Part shown: one piece after another, positions 44,936 through 54,661 of the stretch
Position numbering within the stretch: position 1 is the stretch's first letter
Layout: every line of letters begins with the position of its first letter
Source: Microbispora catharanthi
GTDB taxonomy: Bacteria > Actinomycetota > Actinomycetes > Streptosporangiales > Streptosporangiaceae
Direction: 5' to 3'
Assembly (NCBI RefSeq): GCF_006334915.2
Contig: NZ_VDMA02000009.1
Coordinates: 242,894 to 306,893, forward strand
DNA length: 64,000 bases
Made by a program: the position numbers and the translations under genes
Notes under the pieces: model-generated
Database searches by the model: none
Seen by the model: only the letters and a program-made list of their open reading frames with translations
Told to the model about the DNA's origin: nothing

Positions 44936-46273
44936 GTGACTTACTGGTGCGAGATGGCGTGGCTGCCGCCCGGCGAGGTCGTCGAGAGCGTCGTCGTCGG
45001 CGTCGAGGGCCGCCGCATCGTGGAGATCAGGCCCGAGGCGGCGCCTCCCCCGGGAGCCGTACGGCTGGGCGGGCTCACCCTGCCCGGCCTGGCCAACTGT
45101 CATTCGCACGCCTTCCACCGCGCCCTGCGCGGCCACACCCAGACCGGACGCGGCAGCTTCTGGACCTGGCGCGAGCGGATGTACGCGGTCGCCGAGGCGC
45201 TCGACCCGGATCGCTACCTCGCCCTGGCCACCGCGACGTACGCCGAGATGGCGCTCGCCGGGATCACCACCGTGGCCGAGTTCCACTACCTGCACCACGG
45301 GCCCGGGGGCAGGCCGTACGCGGACCCGAACGCGATGGGTCACGCGCTGGTCGAGGCGGCCAGGAGGGCCGGGCTGCGCATCACCCTGCTCGACACCTGC
45401 TATCTGACCGGCGGCATCGGCGACGCACTCACCGGCACCCAGCTGCGTTTCGGCGACGGGGACGCCGAGCGCTGGGCGGCCAGGGCCGACGATCTCGCCC
45501 GGGCGCACGAGGGCGAGGAGGACGTGGAGATCGGCGCGGCCATCCACTCCGTGCGCGCGGTGCCCCCCGAGCAGATGCACGTCGTCGTCGACTTCGCCCA
45601 TCGGCACACCGGGCCGCTGCACGCGCACGTGTCGGAGCAGCAGGCCGAGAACGAGGCGTGCGTCGAGGTCTACTCGGCGACGCCCGTCCAGGTGCTGCAC
45701 GACCACGGCGCGCTGGGGCCGCGCTCGACGGCGGTCCACGCCACCCACCTGTCCGACGTGGACGTGGCGCTGCTCGGCGGCTCCACCACCCACGTGTGCA
45801 TGTGTCCCACCACCGAACGCGACCTCGCCGACGGCGTCGGCCCCGCCCGCAGGCTTCTGGAGGCCGGGTCGCCCGTCACTCTCGGCACCGACAGCCAGGC
45901 GGTCATCGACCTGTTCGAGGAGGCCAGGGCGGTGGAGATGGACGAACGGCTGGTCACGGGCGAGCGTGGGCACTGGCCCGCCGCGCAGCTCCTGCACGCC
46001 GCGACCGCCGCCGGGCAGGCGTCGCTGGGCTTCCCCGACGCCGGGTGCCTGGTGGCGGGGGCCTGGGCCGACCTCGTCTCCGTCCGGCTCGACTCGGTCC
46101 GTACGGCCGGCGCCACCAAGGCGTCGGCGGTGGAGTCCGTGGTGTTCGCCGCCACCACCGCCGACGTGCACACGGTCGTCGCCGGCGGGCGGCGCATCGT
46201 GGAGGACGGGCGGCACGTGCTCGGCGACATCGGCGCGTTGCTGCGCGACGCGCTCGCCCCGCTGCACCGGTGA
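44936..46273 (+). CDS. hutF: Formimidoylglutamate deiminase
   Basis: A 445-residue amidohydrolase that converts N-formimino-L-glutamate to N-formyl-L-glutamate in histidine breakdown. The metal-binding HxH is in [16 protein letters not shown], later metal histidines are in [11 protein letters not shown] and the Asp in [25 protein letters not shown] is typical of HutF. GTG 44936 is 9 bases from GGAGGA; GTG 44930 is an alternative. hutI follows after 53 bp; hutU and hutH are not in the window. Confidence 0.92.
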   Translation: MTYWCEMAWLPPGEVVESVVVGVEGRRIVEIRPEAAPPPGAVRLGGLTLPGLANCHSHAFHRALRGHTQTGRGSFWTWRERMYAVAEALDPDRYLALATATYAEMALAGITTVAEFHYLHHGPGGRPYADPNAMGHALVEAARRAGLRITLLDTCYLTGGIGDALTGTQLRFGDGDAERWAARADDLARAHEGEEDVEIGAAIHSVRAVPPEQMHVVVDFAHRHTGPLHAHVSEQQAENEACVEVYSATPVQVLHDHGALGPRSTAVHATHLSDVDVALLGGSTTHVCMCPTTERDLADGVGPARRLLEAGSPVTLGTDSQAVIDLFEEARAVEMDERLVTGERGHWPAAQLLHAATAAGQASLGFPDAGCLVAGAWADLVSVRLDSVRTAGATKASAVESVVFAATTADVHTVVAGGRRIVEDGRHVLGDIGALLRDALAPLHR

Positions 46274-46326
46274 GGTTTGCGCCGTTCGCGGGGTGGCGAG
46301 GATCAGGAGACGTGGGGCCGAGCGGC

Positions 46327-47475
46327 ATGACATCAGTCGTTTTCACGGGGATCGGGTCGCTGTACACGGCGGACCCCGGGCGAGAGGAGATCGAGGACGC
46401 CGCGCTGGTCGCGGAGAACGGCGTGGTCCGGTGGATCGGCCGTTCCGCCGACGCCCCGCCCGCCGACGAGCGGGTCGACGTGGAGGGGCGCGCCGTCATC
46501 CCGGGATTCGTGGACAGCCACGCGCACCTGGTGTTCGCCGGCGACCGCACCGAGGAGTTCGCCGCGCGGATGGCCGGACGGCCCTACACCGCGGGCGGCA
46601 TCCGCTCGACCGTCGCCGCCACCCGCCGCGCCACCATCCCCGAACTGGTGTCCACCACCGCGCTGCTGGTCTCGGAGATGACCATGCAGGGCACGACGAC
46701 GTTCGAGATCAAGAGCGGCTACGGCCTCACCGTGGAGGACGAGCGCCGCAGCCTGGAGATCGCCTGCCAGTTCACCGAGGAGACCACGTTCCTCGGGGCG
46801 CACGTCGTCCCGCCCGAGACGACCGCCGACGACTACGTCCGGCTCGTGACCGGCCCGATGCTGGAGGCGTGCGCGCCGTACGCCAAATGGGTGGACGTGT
46901 TCTGCGAGCGCGGCGCGTTCGGCGAGGAGCACAGCAGGGAGGTGCTCGCGGCGGGCCGCAAGTCCGGGCTGCAGCTCAGGGTCCACGCCAACCAGCTCGG
47001 ACCGGGGCCGGGCGTGCGGCTGGCCTGCGAGATGGGGGCGGCCTCGGCCGACCACTGCACCCATCTCACCGATGCCGACGTGGACGCGCTCGCCGCCGGC
47101 GGGGTGGTCGCCACCCTGCTGCCGGGCGCGGAGTTCTCCACCAGGTCGCCCTACCCGGACGCGCGGCGGCTGCTCGACGCGGGCGTCACGGTGGCCCTGG
47201 CGACCGACTGCAACCCGGGCTCCTCGTTCACCACCTCGATGCCGTTCTGCGTCGCCCTGGCCGTGCGCGAGATGGGCATGACGCCGCTGGAGGCCGTGCG
47301 GGCGGCCACCCGCGGCGGCGCGCGGGCGCTGCGGCGCACCGACGTCGGCACCCTGTCCATCGGCTCCCGCGCGGACCTCGTCATCCTGGAGGCGCCGTCG
47401 TACGTCCACCTCGCGTACCGGCCGGGAGTGCCGCTGGTGGCGCAGGTGTGGCGGATGGGGCGCCGCCTCGTTTAG
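46327..47475 (+). CDS. hutI: Imidazolonepropionase
   Basis: A 382-residue amidohydrolase that opens imidazolonepropionate to formiminoglutamate, the step just before HutF. The metal motif is [49 protein letters not shown] and [15 protein letters not shown] are diagnostic. ATG 46327 lacks a well-placed ribosome-binding site, and a GTG at 46312 close to AGGAG is possible. With hutF upstream it makes a two-gene hut operon using the formylglutamate route. Confidence 0.93.
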   Translation: MTSVVFTGIGSLYTADPGREEIEDAALVAENGVVRWIGRSADAPPADERVDVEGRAVIPGFVDSHAHLVFAGDRTEEFAARMAGRPYTAGGIRSTVAATRRATIPELVSTTALLVSEMTMQGTTTFEIKSGYGLTVEDERRSLEIACQFTEETTFLGAHVVPPETTADDYVRLVTGPMLEACAPYAKWVDVFCERGAFGEEHSREVLAAGRKSGLQLRVHANQLGPGPGVRLACEMGAASADHCTHLTDADVDALAAGGVVATLLPGAEFSTRSPYPDARRLLDAGVTVALATDCNPGSSFTTSMPFCVALAVREMGMTPLEAVRAATRGGARALRRTDVGTLSIGSRADLVILEAPSYVHLAYRPGVPLVAQVWRMGRRLV

Positions 47476-47543
47476 GCCCTCGCAACCTGGGTAATCGCCT
47501 TTTTTCCCGGCCTCGCATCCTCCTTGGGGAGGAGAAAGAAACC

Positions 47544-47571
47544 ATTCCCCGGTCGTATCCGTTTGGGGAAT
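47544..47571. promoter_or_regulatory. Inverted repeat upstream of the sigma factor gene
   Basis: ATTCCCC (47544-47550) and GGGGAAT (47565-47571) are perfect 7-bp arms with a 14-base spacer. They sit about 130 bp before the sigma gene start in a region otherwise lacking features and could be an operator. Confidence 0.4.
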
Positions 47572-47699
47572 CTTTGCCATGGACCGGCCGTTGTCCGGGT
47601 CAGGAGCAGGAAGCCGGGGGCCGTGCCGAGCGGGGCGGACACGTCCGGCTCACCGGCTCACATATTGCATATCGCGGCGGCGGAACGAGGTGCCATCGG

Positions 47700-48632
47700 A
47701 TGGCGACGGGGAATCGGACGCAGGAACAGCACGTCTCTGACCGGGATCTGCTGGGGACTTATCTGGCCGAAATCGGCCGTGTCCCGCTGCTGACCGCGGA
47801 GCAGGAGGTCGAGCTGGCCAAGCGCATCGAGGCGGGGTTGTTCGCCGAGCAGTTGCTCGACAGCGGACGGCGCGAGCCGAAGATCGCGGACGCGACCGAC
47901 GAGGAGCTGGAGCGCATCGCGATCTCGGGGCGGCGGGCGAAGGACGAGTTCATCCAGGCCAACCTGCGGCTCGTGGTCGCGGTCGCGAGGAAGTACTCCG
48001 GACGGGGGATGCCGCTGATCGACCTGGTGCAGGAGGGCAACCTCGGGCTGGTCCGCGCCGTGGAGAAGTTCGACTACCGCCGGGGGTACAAGTTCTCGAC
48101 CTACGCCACCTGGTGGATCCGGCAGTCGGTGGGCCGCTCGATCCACGAGCAGGCGCGGCCGGTGCGGCTGCCCACCCACGCGGGCGAGCAGATGACGCGG
48201 CTCATGCGGGTGCGCAGGGACATGCTGGCGGAGTTCGACGCCGAGCCGACCGACGCCGACCTCGCCGAGGTGCTCGACCTGCCGATCGAGCGGGTGCAGG
48301 AGCTGCGGCGCTGGGCCTCCGACCCGGTCTCCCTCCAGCTCGGCGTGGGCGACGAGGACGAGACCGAGCTCGGCGACATGATCGCCGACGAGACCTGGGC
48401 GGATCCCGAGCAGCAGGCCATGGACACGCTGGAGAAGGAGCGCCTGGAGCAGTGGCTGACCGGCCTCGAGGGCCAGATGCGCGACATGCTGCGCTGGCGG
48501 TACGGCCTGGTGGACGGCCGCGAGCACACCCTCACCGAGGTGGGGGAGCGCTACGGCATCGGCCGTGACCGCGCCCGGCGCATCGAGCGCGACGCGCTGG
48601 TGCGGCTGCGCAAGATGGCCAGCGCCGCGTAA
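47700..48632 (+). CDS. Group 2 RNA polymerase sigma-70 factor (SigB/Hrd type)
   Basis: A 310-residue sigma factor. It has region 1.2 (DLLGTYLAEIGRVPLLTAEQE), region 2 (FIQANLRLVVAVARKYSGRG, LVQEGNLGLVRAVEKF, YKFSTYATWWIRQSVGRSI), region 3 (PVRLPTHAGEQM) and region 4 with its helix-turn-helix (HTLTEVGERYGIGRDRARRI). There is no long region 1.1, so it is a non-essential, housekeeping-like sigma resembling mycobacterial SigB or Streptomyces HrdD. GAGG lies 8-10 bases before ATG 47700. No anti-sigma gene is adjacent. Confidence 0.93.
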   Translation: MATGNRTQEQHVSDRDLLGTYLAEIGRVPLLTAEQEVELAKRIEAGLFAEQLLDSGRREPKIADATDEELERIAISGRRAKDEFIQANLRLVVAVARKYSGRGMPLIDLVQEGNLGLVRAVEKFDYRRGYKFSTYATWWIRQSVGRSIHEQARPVRLPTHAGEQMTRLMRVRRDMLAEFDAEPTDADLAEVLDLPIERVQELRRWASDPVSLQLGVGDEDETELGDMIADETWADPEQQAMDTLEKERLEQWLTGLEGQMRDMLRWRYGLVDGREHTLTEVGERYGIGRDRARRIERDALVRLRKMASAA

Positions 48633-48701
48633 CCGGCGGCCTGCGCTCGGCCAAGCAACGAAGGTCGGTGTCCGCGGTCGTCCGTGGGCGTTGTCAGTTC
48701 G

Positions 48702-48725
48702 TCACGCAGTCACGCAGTCACGCAG
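48702..48725 (+). repeat. Three tandem copies of an 8-bp unit
   Basis: TCACGCAG is repeated three times in tandem between the convergent sigma and NmrA genes. It is short and may be a replication-slippage product. Confidence 0.6.
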
Positions 48726-48755
48726 AGAGGGGGCGTCCCCGGCTGCCGGCCGCCT

Positions 48756-49622
48756 CTACTCGGGTTCGCCGTCGAGCCGCAGCGCGTGCGCATTCCGGGC
48801 GCACCAGTCGGAGAAGGTGCGGGGGCGGCGGCCGAGCAGGTGTCGCACGGTGTCGGTGCAGACCCCGGTCGTGTCCGCGCGCATGAGCGCCGCGGCTTCG
48901 AGGATCGCGTCGGCAAGGGGTTTCGGCGCGCCGTCGGGGTAGCGGGACCGGACGATCTCCTCAGGGGTGGCGGCCGCGCGGACCTCTATGGGGCGGCCGA
49001 CGGTGGCGGCGATGATCTGGACCTGCTCGGCGATGGTGAGCGTCTCGTCACCGGTGAGGGTATAGATCTGGCCTTCATGGCCGTTCTCGGTCAGCACGAG
49101 GGTGGCGACGGCTGCTATATCGGCCGGATCGATCGGGGCGGACCGGCCCGGCCCGATCGGGTCGAGGACGAACCCCTCCTCCCTGATCGACGGCACCCAT
49201 TCCAGGACATTGGTCATGAAGCCGCCAGGACGCAGGATCGTGACCGGTATGCCGGATGCCCGCAGAAGTCGCTCGCGTTCGTGGTGCCAGCGGCCCATGG
49301 CGGGCACCGGATCTCCGAAGACCCAGATGGACGACAACAGCACGATGTGGCGCACTCCGGCGATGCGTGCGGCGGTGACGGCGTTCGCGGCCTGGTCCAC
49401 GCCGATGCCCGGGGTGAGCAGGAAGAGCCGGTCGACGCCGTCGAAGGCGGGGGCGAGCGTCGAGGGCTCGTTCAGGTCGCCGAGCACGCGCTCGGCGCTT
49501 GCGGGCAGGTCGGCCGCGCGGGCGAGGTCGCGGACGAGGATGCGAAACTCCGCGTTCCTCGCGTCGAGCTCGCGGACCAGCTCACGGCCGATTCTGCCGG
49601 TGGCTCCGGTCACCAGTAACAT
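48756..49622 (-). CDS. NmrA-like NAD(P)-binding protein (atypical SDR)
   Basis: A 288-residue protein with an N-terminal Rossmann motif LLVTGATGRIGRELVREL and the family segments LFLLTPGIGVDQAAN, VLLSSIWVF and ILRPGGFMTNVLEW. The catalytic tyrosine/lysine pair of classical SDRs is not evident. Such proteins act as redox sensors or quinone/isoflavone-type reductases. It is divergent from a MarR regulator, with paired operator-like sites between, so it is likely induced by the regulator's ligand. Confidence 0.85.
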   Translation of the reverse strand: MLLVTGATGRIGRELVRELDARNAEFRILVRDLARAADLPASAERVLGDLNEPSTLAPAFDGVDRLFLLTPGIGVDQAANAVTAARIAGVRHIVLLSSIWVFGDPVPAMGRWHHERERLLRASGIPVTILRPGGFMTNVLEWVPSIREEGFVLDPIGPGRSAPIDPADIAAVATLVLTENGHEGQIYTLTGDETLTIAEQVQIIAATVGRPIEVRAAATPEEIVRSRYPDGAPKPLADAILEAAALMRADTTGVCTDTVRHLLGRRPRTFSDWCARNAHALRLDGEPE

Positions 49623-49629
49623 GATGCTC

Positions 49630-49688
49630 CTAATCGTTTGCCGTCTAGCGAATAGCGCGCGGGGGAACGTTAGCCGGTAAATGATTAG
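49630..49688. promoter_or_regulatory. Two facing copies of a 21-bp operator-like motif
   Basis: A 21-bp motif at 49630-49650 on the plus strand (CTAATCGTTTGCCG..., ending TCTAGCG) recurs on the minus strand at 49668-49688 (CTAATCATTTACCG..., ending GCTAACG), matching at 17 of 21 positions. One copy abuts the NmrA gene start, while the other precedes the MarR gene start. This is the layout expected for a MarR protein repressing both itself and its neighbour. The motif also covers the ATG at 49681, which argues against that codon as a start. Confidence 0.65.
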
Positions 49689-49719
49689 CCGTCAATCGAT
49701 CTGTCGCCCGGAGGTGGCG

Positions 49720-50139
49720 GTGGCCGAGTTCCTCGACCTGCACAGCAAAACGACGAAGGCGCTGCGTGCGCTGGCCGAGACGGCCATGCGCCGCCATGGC
49801 CTGCATCAGGGGCAGGATCACCTGCTGGCGGCCCTGTGGGAGCGCGACGGCGGCACACCCGGTGAGATCGCGGCCGCGTTGCACGTCACCACGCCTACCG
49901 TCGTCAAGATGGCCACCCGGATGAGCGCCGCCGGCCTGCTCGTCCGCCGCCGCGACGAACGCGACAGCAGGCTCGTGAGGCTCTGGCTGACCGACGCGGG
50001 CCGAGCGCTTCGGGGACCGGTCGAGGCCGAGCGCCGCAGCCTGGAGGAGAAGATCACCGCCGGTCTCACCGAGACCGAGCGCCGCCATCTGATGATCGCG
50101 CTGGCGAAGGTCTACGATTCGGCCAGAGATCTGCTGTGA
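49720..50139 (+). CDS. MarR-family transcriptional regulator
   Basis: A 139-residue winged-helix regulator. The recognition region is GGTPGEIAAALHVTTPTVVK, the wing is RRRDERDSRLVRLWLTDAG, and a dimerising helix lies at each end. I prefer GTG 49720 with GGAGG 5 bases upstream; an ATG at 49681 opens the frame earlier but lies in the operator-like motif. It probably represses itself and the divergent NmrA gene. A strong terminator follows. Confidence 0.9.
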   Translation: MAEFLDLHSKTTKALRALAETAMRRHGLHQGQDHLLAALWERDGGTPGEIAAALHVTTPTVVKMATRMSAAGLLVRRRDERDSRLVRLWLTDAGRALRGPVEAERRSLEEKITAGLTETERRHLMIALAKVYDSARDLL

Positions 50140-50258
50140 CCAGGGCGTTCGGAGCGGAGGACGGCAGTCCGGTCGGGGTCGGTGGTGGCGCGTACGAATA
50201 GAACACAGCCCTCGGCCACTTGGCGGCCGGTCGCATCGACCCTAGTGGAGGGCCGACG

Positions 50259-50286
50259 ACGCGCACCCCTTCCGGGTGCGCGTTTT
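50259..50286 (+). terminator. Rho-independent terminator of the marR-type gene
   Basis: ACGCGCACCC (50259-50268) and GGGTGCGCGT (50274-50283) pair perfectly around CTTCC, followed by a short T-run (TTT). It separates the MarR gene from the amt promoter region. Confidence 0.85.
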
Positions 50287-50304
50287 GTCGTTCTCAGCAC
50301 GTCC

Positions 50305-52142
<1,838 letters not shown>

Positions 52143-52146
52143 CCGG

Positions 52147-54513
52147 ATGATGAGAGGGGAGGCGCGCTCGTTCGCCGCGATCCGCAAGGACCGGGCCGCG
52201 GACATCGACAGATGGCTCACCGATCTGTTCCGCACGGCGGCCACGCGGCCGTACGCGCGGGAGGGTGGATCGGGAGGGAAGGGCGGCTTCCCCGACGAGC
52301 GCGGCCCCGCCGCCTCCCACGGGACCGGCCTCACTGGAATCGAGCACAGTGGAATCGGGCACGGCGGGGCCGGCCCCAACGGGATCAGCGGGGTCGCCCT
52401 GGTCGCGGTCGGCAGCCTGGGGCGGGGCGAGCTCGCCCCGGGCAGCGACCTCGACCTGGTCCTGCTGCACAACGGCCGCGACGACGTGGCGAGGATCGCC
52501 GACCGCATCTGGTACCCCATCTGGGACTCCGGGATCGGCCTCGACCACTCGGTCCGTACGGTGGACGAGGCGGTCAAGGTCGCCAGGGAGGACCTCAAGG
52601 CCGTGCTGGGCCTGATCCAGGCGCGGCACGTGGTGGGGGACCCCGAGCTGACCAGGGCCGTGCGGGAGGCCGTGCTCGCCGAGTGGCGGGCGGACTCCCG
52701 GCGCAGGCTGGCCGAGCTGCGCGCGTCGGCCGACAAGCGTGCCGAGTCCGGCGGCGAGCTGGCCTTCCTGCTCGAACCCGACCTCAAGGACGCCAGGGGC
52801 GGCCTGCGCGACGTGCAGGCGATGCAGGCCGTGGCCGCCGCCTGGGTCGCCTCGGCGCCCGGCCCGCGGGTCCGCGAGGCGTACGAACTGCTGCTGGACA
52901 TCAGGCACGGGCTGCACCTCGTCACCGCGCGCGGCACCGACCGCCTGGTGCTCCAGGAGCAGGACGCGGTCGCCGGCACGCTGGGCCTGCTGGACGCCGA
53001 GGCGCTGATGCGCCGCCTGGCCGAGGCGGGCCGGACCGTCTCCCACGCCTTCGACGCCACCTGGCGGACGGTCGACCGGCTGCTCACCGGTCCCGCGCCC
53101 CGGGGCCGCAGGCCGCTCGCCGACGGTGTCGTGGAGCACGGCGGCGAGGTCGTGCTGGCCCGCGGCGCCAATCCGCGCACCGACCCCACGCTCGTGCTGC
53201 GCGCGGCCGCGGCCGCCGCCGAGGCCGGGCTGCCGCTCGCGCCCGCGACGGTCTCCGCGCTCGCCGCCCAGTCGCCGCCGCTGCCCGTGCCGTGGCCCCC
53301 GGAGGCACGCGGCGCGCTGGTCGCGCTGCTCGGCGCGGGGCGCGCGGCCGTACCGGTCTGGGAGGAGCTCGACCAGGCCGGTGTGCTCGTGAAGCTCATC
53401 CCCGACTGGGAGCGCGTACGGCACCGCCCCCAGCGCAACCCCGTCCACCGCTACACGGTTGACCGGCACCTCATCGAGACCGCGGCCGGGGCCGCGGCCT
53501 TCACCCGGGAGGTGTCCCGCCCCGACCTGCTGCTGATCTCGGCGCTCCTGCACGACGTCGGCAAGGGCTGGCCGGGCGACCACTCCACCACGGGGGAGAT
53601 CGTCGCCAGGGACATCGGCACCCGGATGGGCCTCCCCCCGGCCGACGTGGAGATCCTCGCGACCGTGGTGCGGCATCACCTGCTGCTGCCGGAGACCGCC
53701 ACCCGGCGGGACCTGGACGATCCGGTCACCATCTCCAGGGTCGCGGAGGCCGTCGGGTCCAGGGAGGTGCTCGAACTGCTGTCCGCGCTGGCGGTGGCCG
53801 ACGGCAACGCCACCGGCCCGGCCGCGTGGAACTCCTGGAAGGCGTCCCTGGTCTCCGACCTGGTCCGGCGGGTGCGGTCGGTGCTGTCCGGCACGCCGCC
53901 GGCGCCCGCGCCCGCCCTTTCCCCCGAGCAGGCGGCGCTCGCCCGGCACGGCGGCGGCGCGGTGCGCGTGAACGGAAGCGCGGTCACCGTGGTAGCGCCC
54001 GACCGGCCGGGTCTGCTGTGGCGGGCGGCAGGGGTGCTCGCGGCGCACCGCATGGCGGTCCGCTCCGCCTCCGCCGCGTCCGCCGGGTCGACGGCCGTCA
54101 TCGAGTTCGTCGTCGTCCCCGAGTACGGCACGCCGCCCGACCCCGCGACGCTGGAGGCCGACCTGCGTCTCGTCCTGGCCGGACGGCTCGACATCGAGCA
54201 GCGCCTGGCCCGGCGGGCGAGGTCGATGCGCCCGTCCCGGGTGCCGGTCGCGCCGCCCCGGGTCACCCTGGTGGACGACGCGTCCCTCACCGCGAGCGTG
54301 GTGGAGGTGCGGGCGCATGACAGACCCGGCCTGCTGTGGCGGATCGGCCGCGCGTTCGGCGAGTGCGGTCTTGACGTACGCGCCGCCCGTGTGGAGACTC
54401 TGGGCGCAGAAGCGGTGGATGTCTTCTATGTGGCGGATCGCACAGGCCGTCCCCTCCTCGATGAGCAGCAGCGCATCCAGGTGCGAGAACACGTGCTCGC
54501 GGCCCTCAGATGA
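52147..54513 (+). CDS. glnD: PII nucleotidylyltransferase (GlnD)
   Basis: A 788-residue enzyme that modifies and demodifies PII in response to nitrogen. Domain order: nucleotidyltransferase (GSLGRGELAPGSDLDLVLL near residue 88), GlnD helical region, HD hydrolase (SALLHDVGKGWPGDHS near 468), ACT domain 1 (about 615-690, VVAPDRPGLLWRAAGVL) and ACT domain 2 (720-788, VEVRAHDRPGLLWRIGRAFG). In actinomycetes it acts as an adenylyltransferase. Residues 37-70 contain a Gly-rich insert (TGLTGIEHSGIGHGG) before the catalytic motif. It is the last gene of amt-glnK-glnD. Confidence 0.95.
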   Translation: MMRGEARSFAAIRKDRAADIDRWLTDLFRTAATRPYAREGGSGGKGGFPDERGPAASHGTGLTGIEHSGIGHGGAGPNGISGVALVAVGSLGRGELAPGSDLDLVLLHNGRDDVARIADRIWYPIWDSGIGLDHSVRTVDEAVKVAREDLKAVLGLIQARHVVGDPELTRAVREAVLAEWRADSRRRLAELRASADKRAESGGELAFLLEPDLKDARGGLRDVQAMQAVAAAWVASAPGPRVREAYELLLDIRHGLHLVTARGTDRLVLQEQDAVAGTLGLLDAEALMRRLAEAGRTVSHAFDATWRTVDRLLTGPAPRGRRPLADGVVEHGGEVVLARGANPRTDPTLVLRAAAAAAEAGLPLAPATVSALAAQSPPLPVPWPPEARGALVALLGAGRAAVPVWEELDQAGVLVKLIPDWERVRHRPQRNPVHRYTVDRHLIETAAGAAAFTREVSRPDLLLISALLHDVGKGWPGDHSTTGEIVARDIGTRMGLPPADVEILATVVRHHLLLPETATRRDLDDPVTISRVAEAVGSREVLELLSALAVADGNATGPAAWNSWKASLVSDLVRRVRSVLSGTPPAPAPALSPEQAALARHGGGAVRVNGSAVTVVAPDRPGLLWRAAGVLAAHRMAVRSASAASAGSTAVIEFVVVPEYGTPPDPATLEADLRLVLAGRLDIEQRLARRARSMRPSRVPVAPPRVTLVDDASLTASVVEVRAHDRPGLLWRIGRAFGECGLDVRAARVETLGAEAVDVFYVADRTGRPLLDEQQRIQVREHVLAALR

Positions 54514-54587
54514 GGGGGTAACGATCCTCACCTCTTGGTAACAATTGGGGTGCTGCGGCAGGGGTAGGGCCGCTCGCCGTCGTGACC

Positions 54588-54615
54588 TTGTGGTCGAATT
54601 GTCCCCGCTTATACA
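54588..54615 (+). promoter_or_regulatory. Candidate promoter of the first conservon
   Basis: TTGTGG (54588-54593) and TATACA (54610-54615) are 16 bases apart. Transcription would start near 54622, about 40 bases before the cvnA start. Confidence 0.6.
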
Positions 54616-54661
54616 GCTGTGTCACTTCATGCTGTCCAGACGCGTGAAGGCAGGCCGAACG

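Noticed and set aside
49681..49719. ATG 49681 as start of the MarR gene
   Set aside because: It falls inside the paired operator-like motif and lacks a ribosome-binding site, whereas GTG 49720 has GGAGG at 5 bases.
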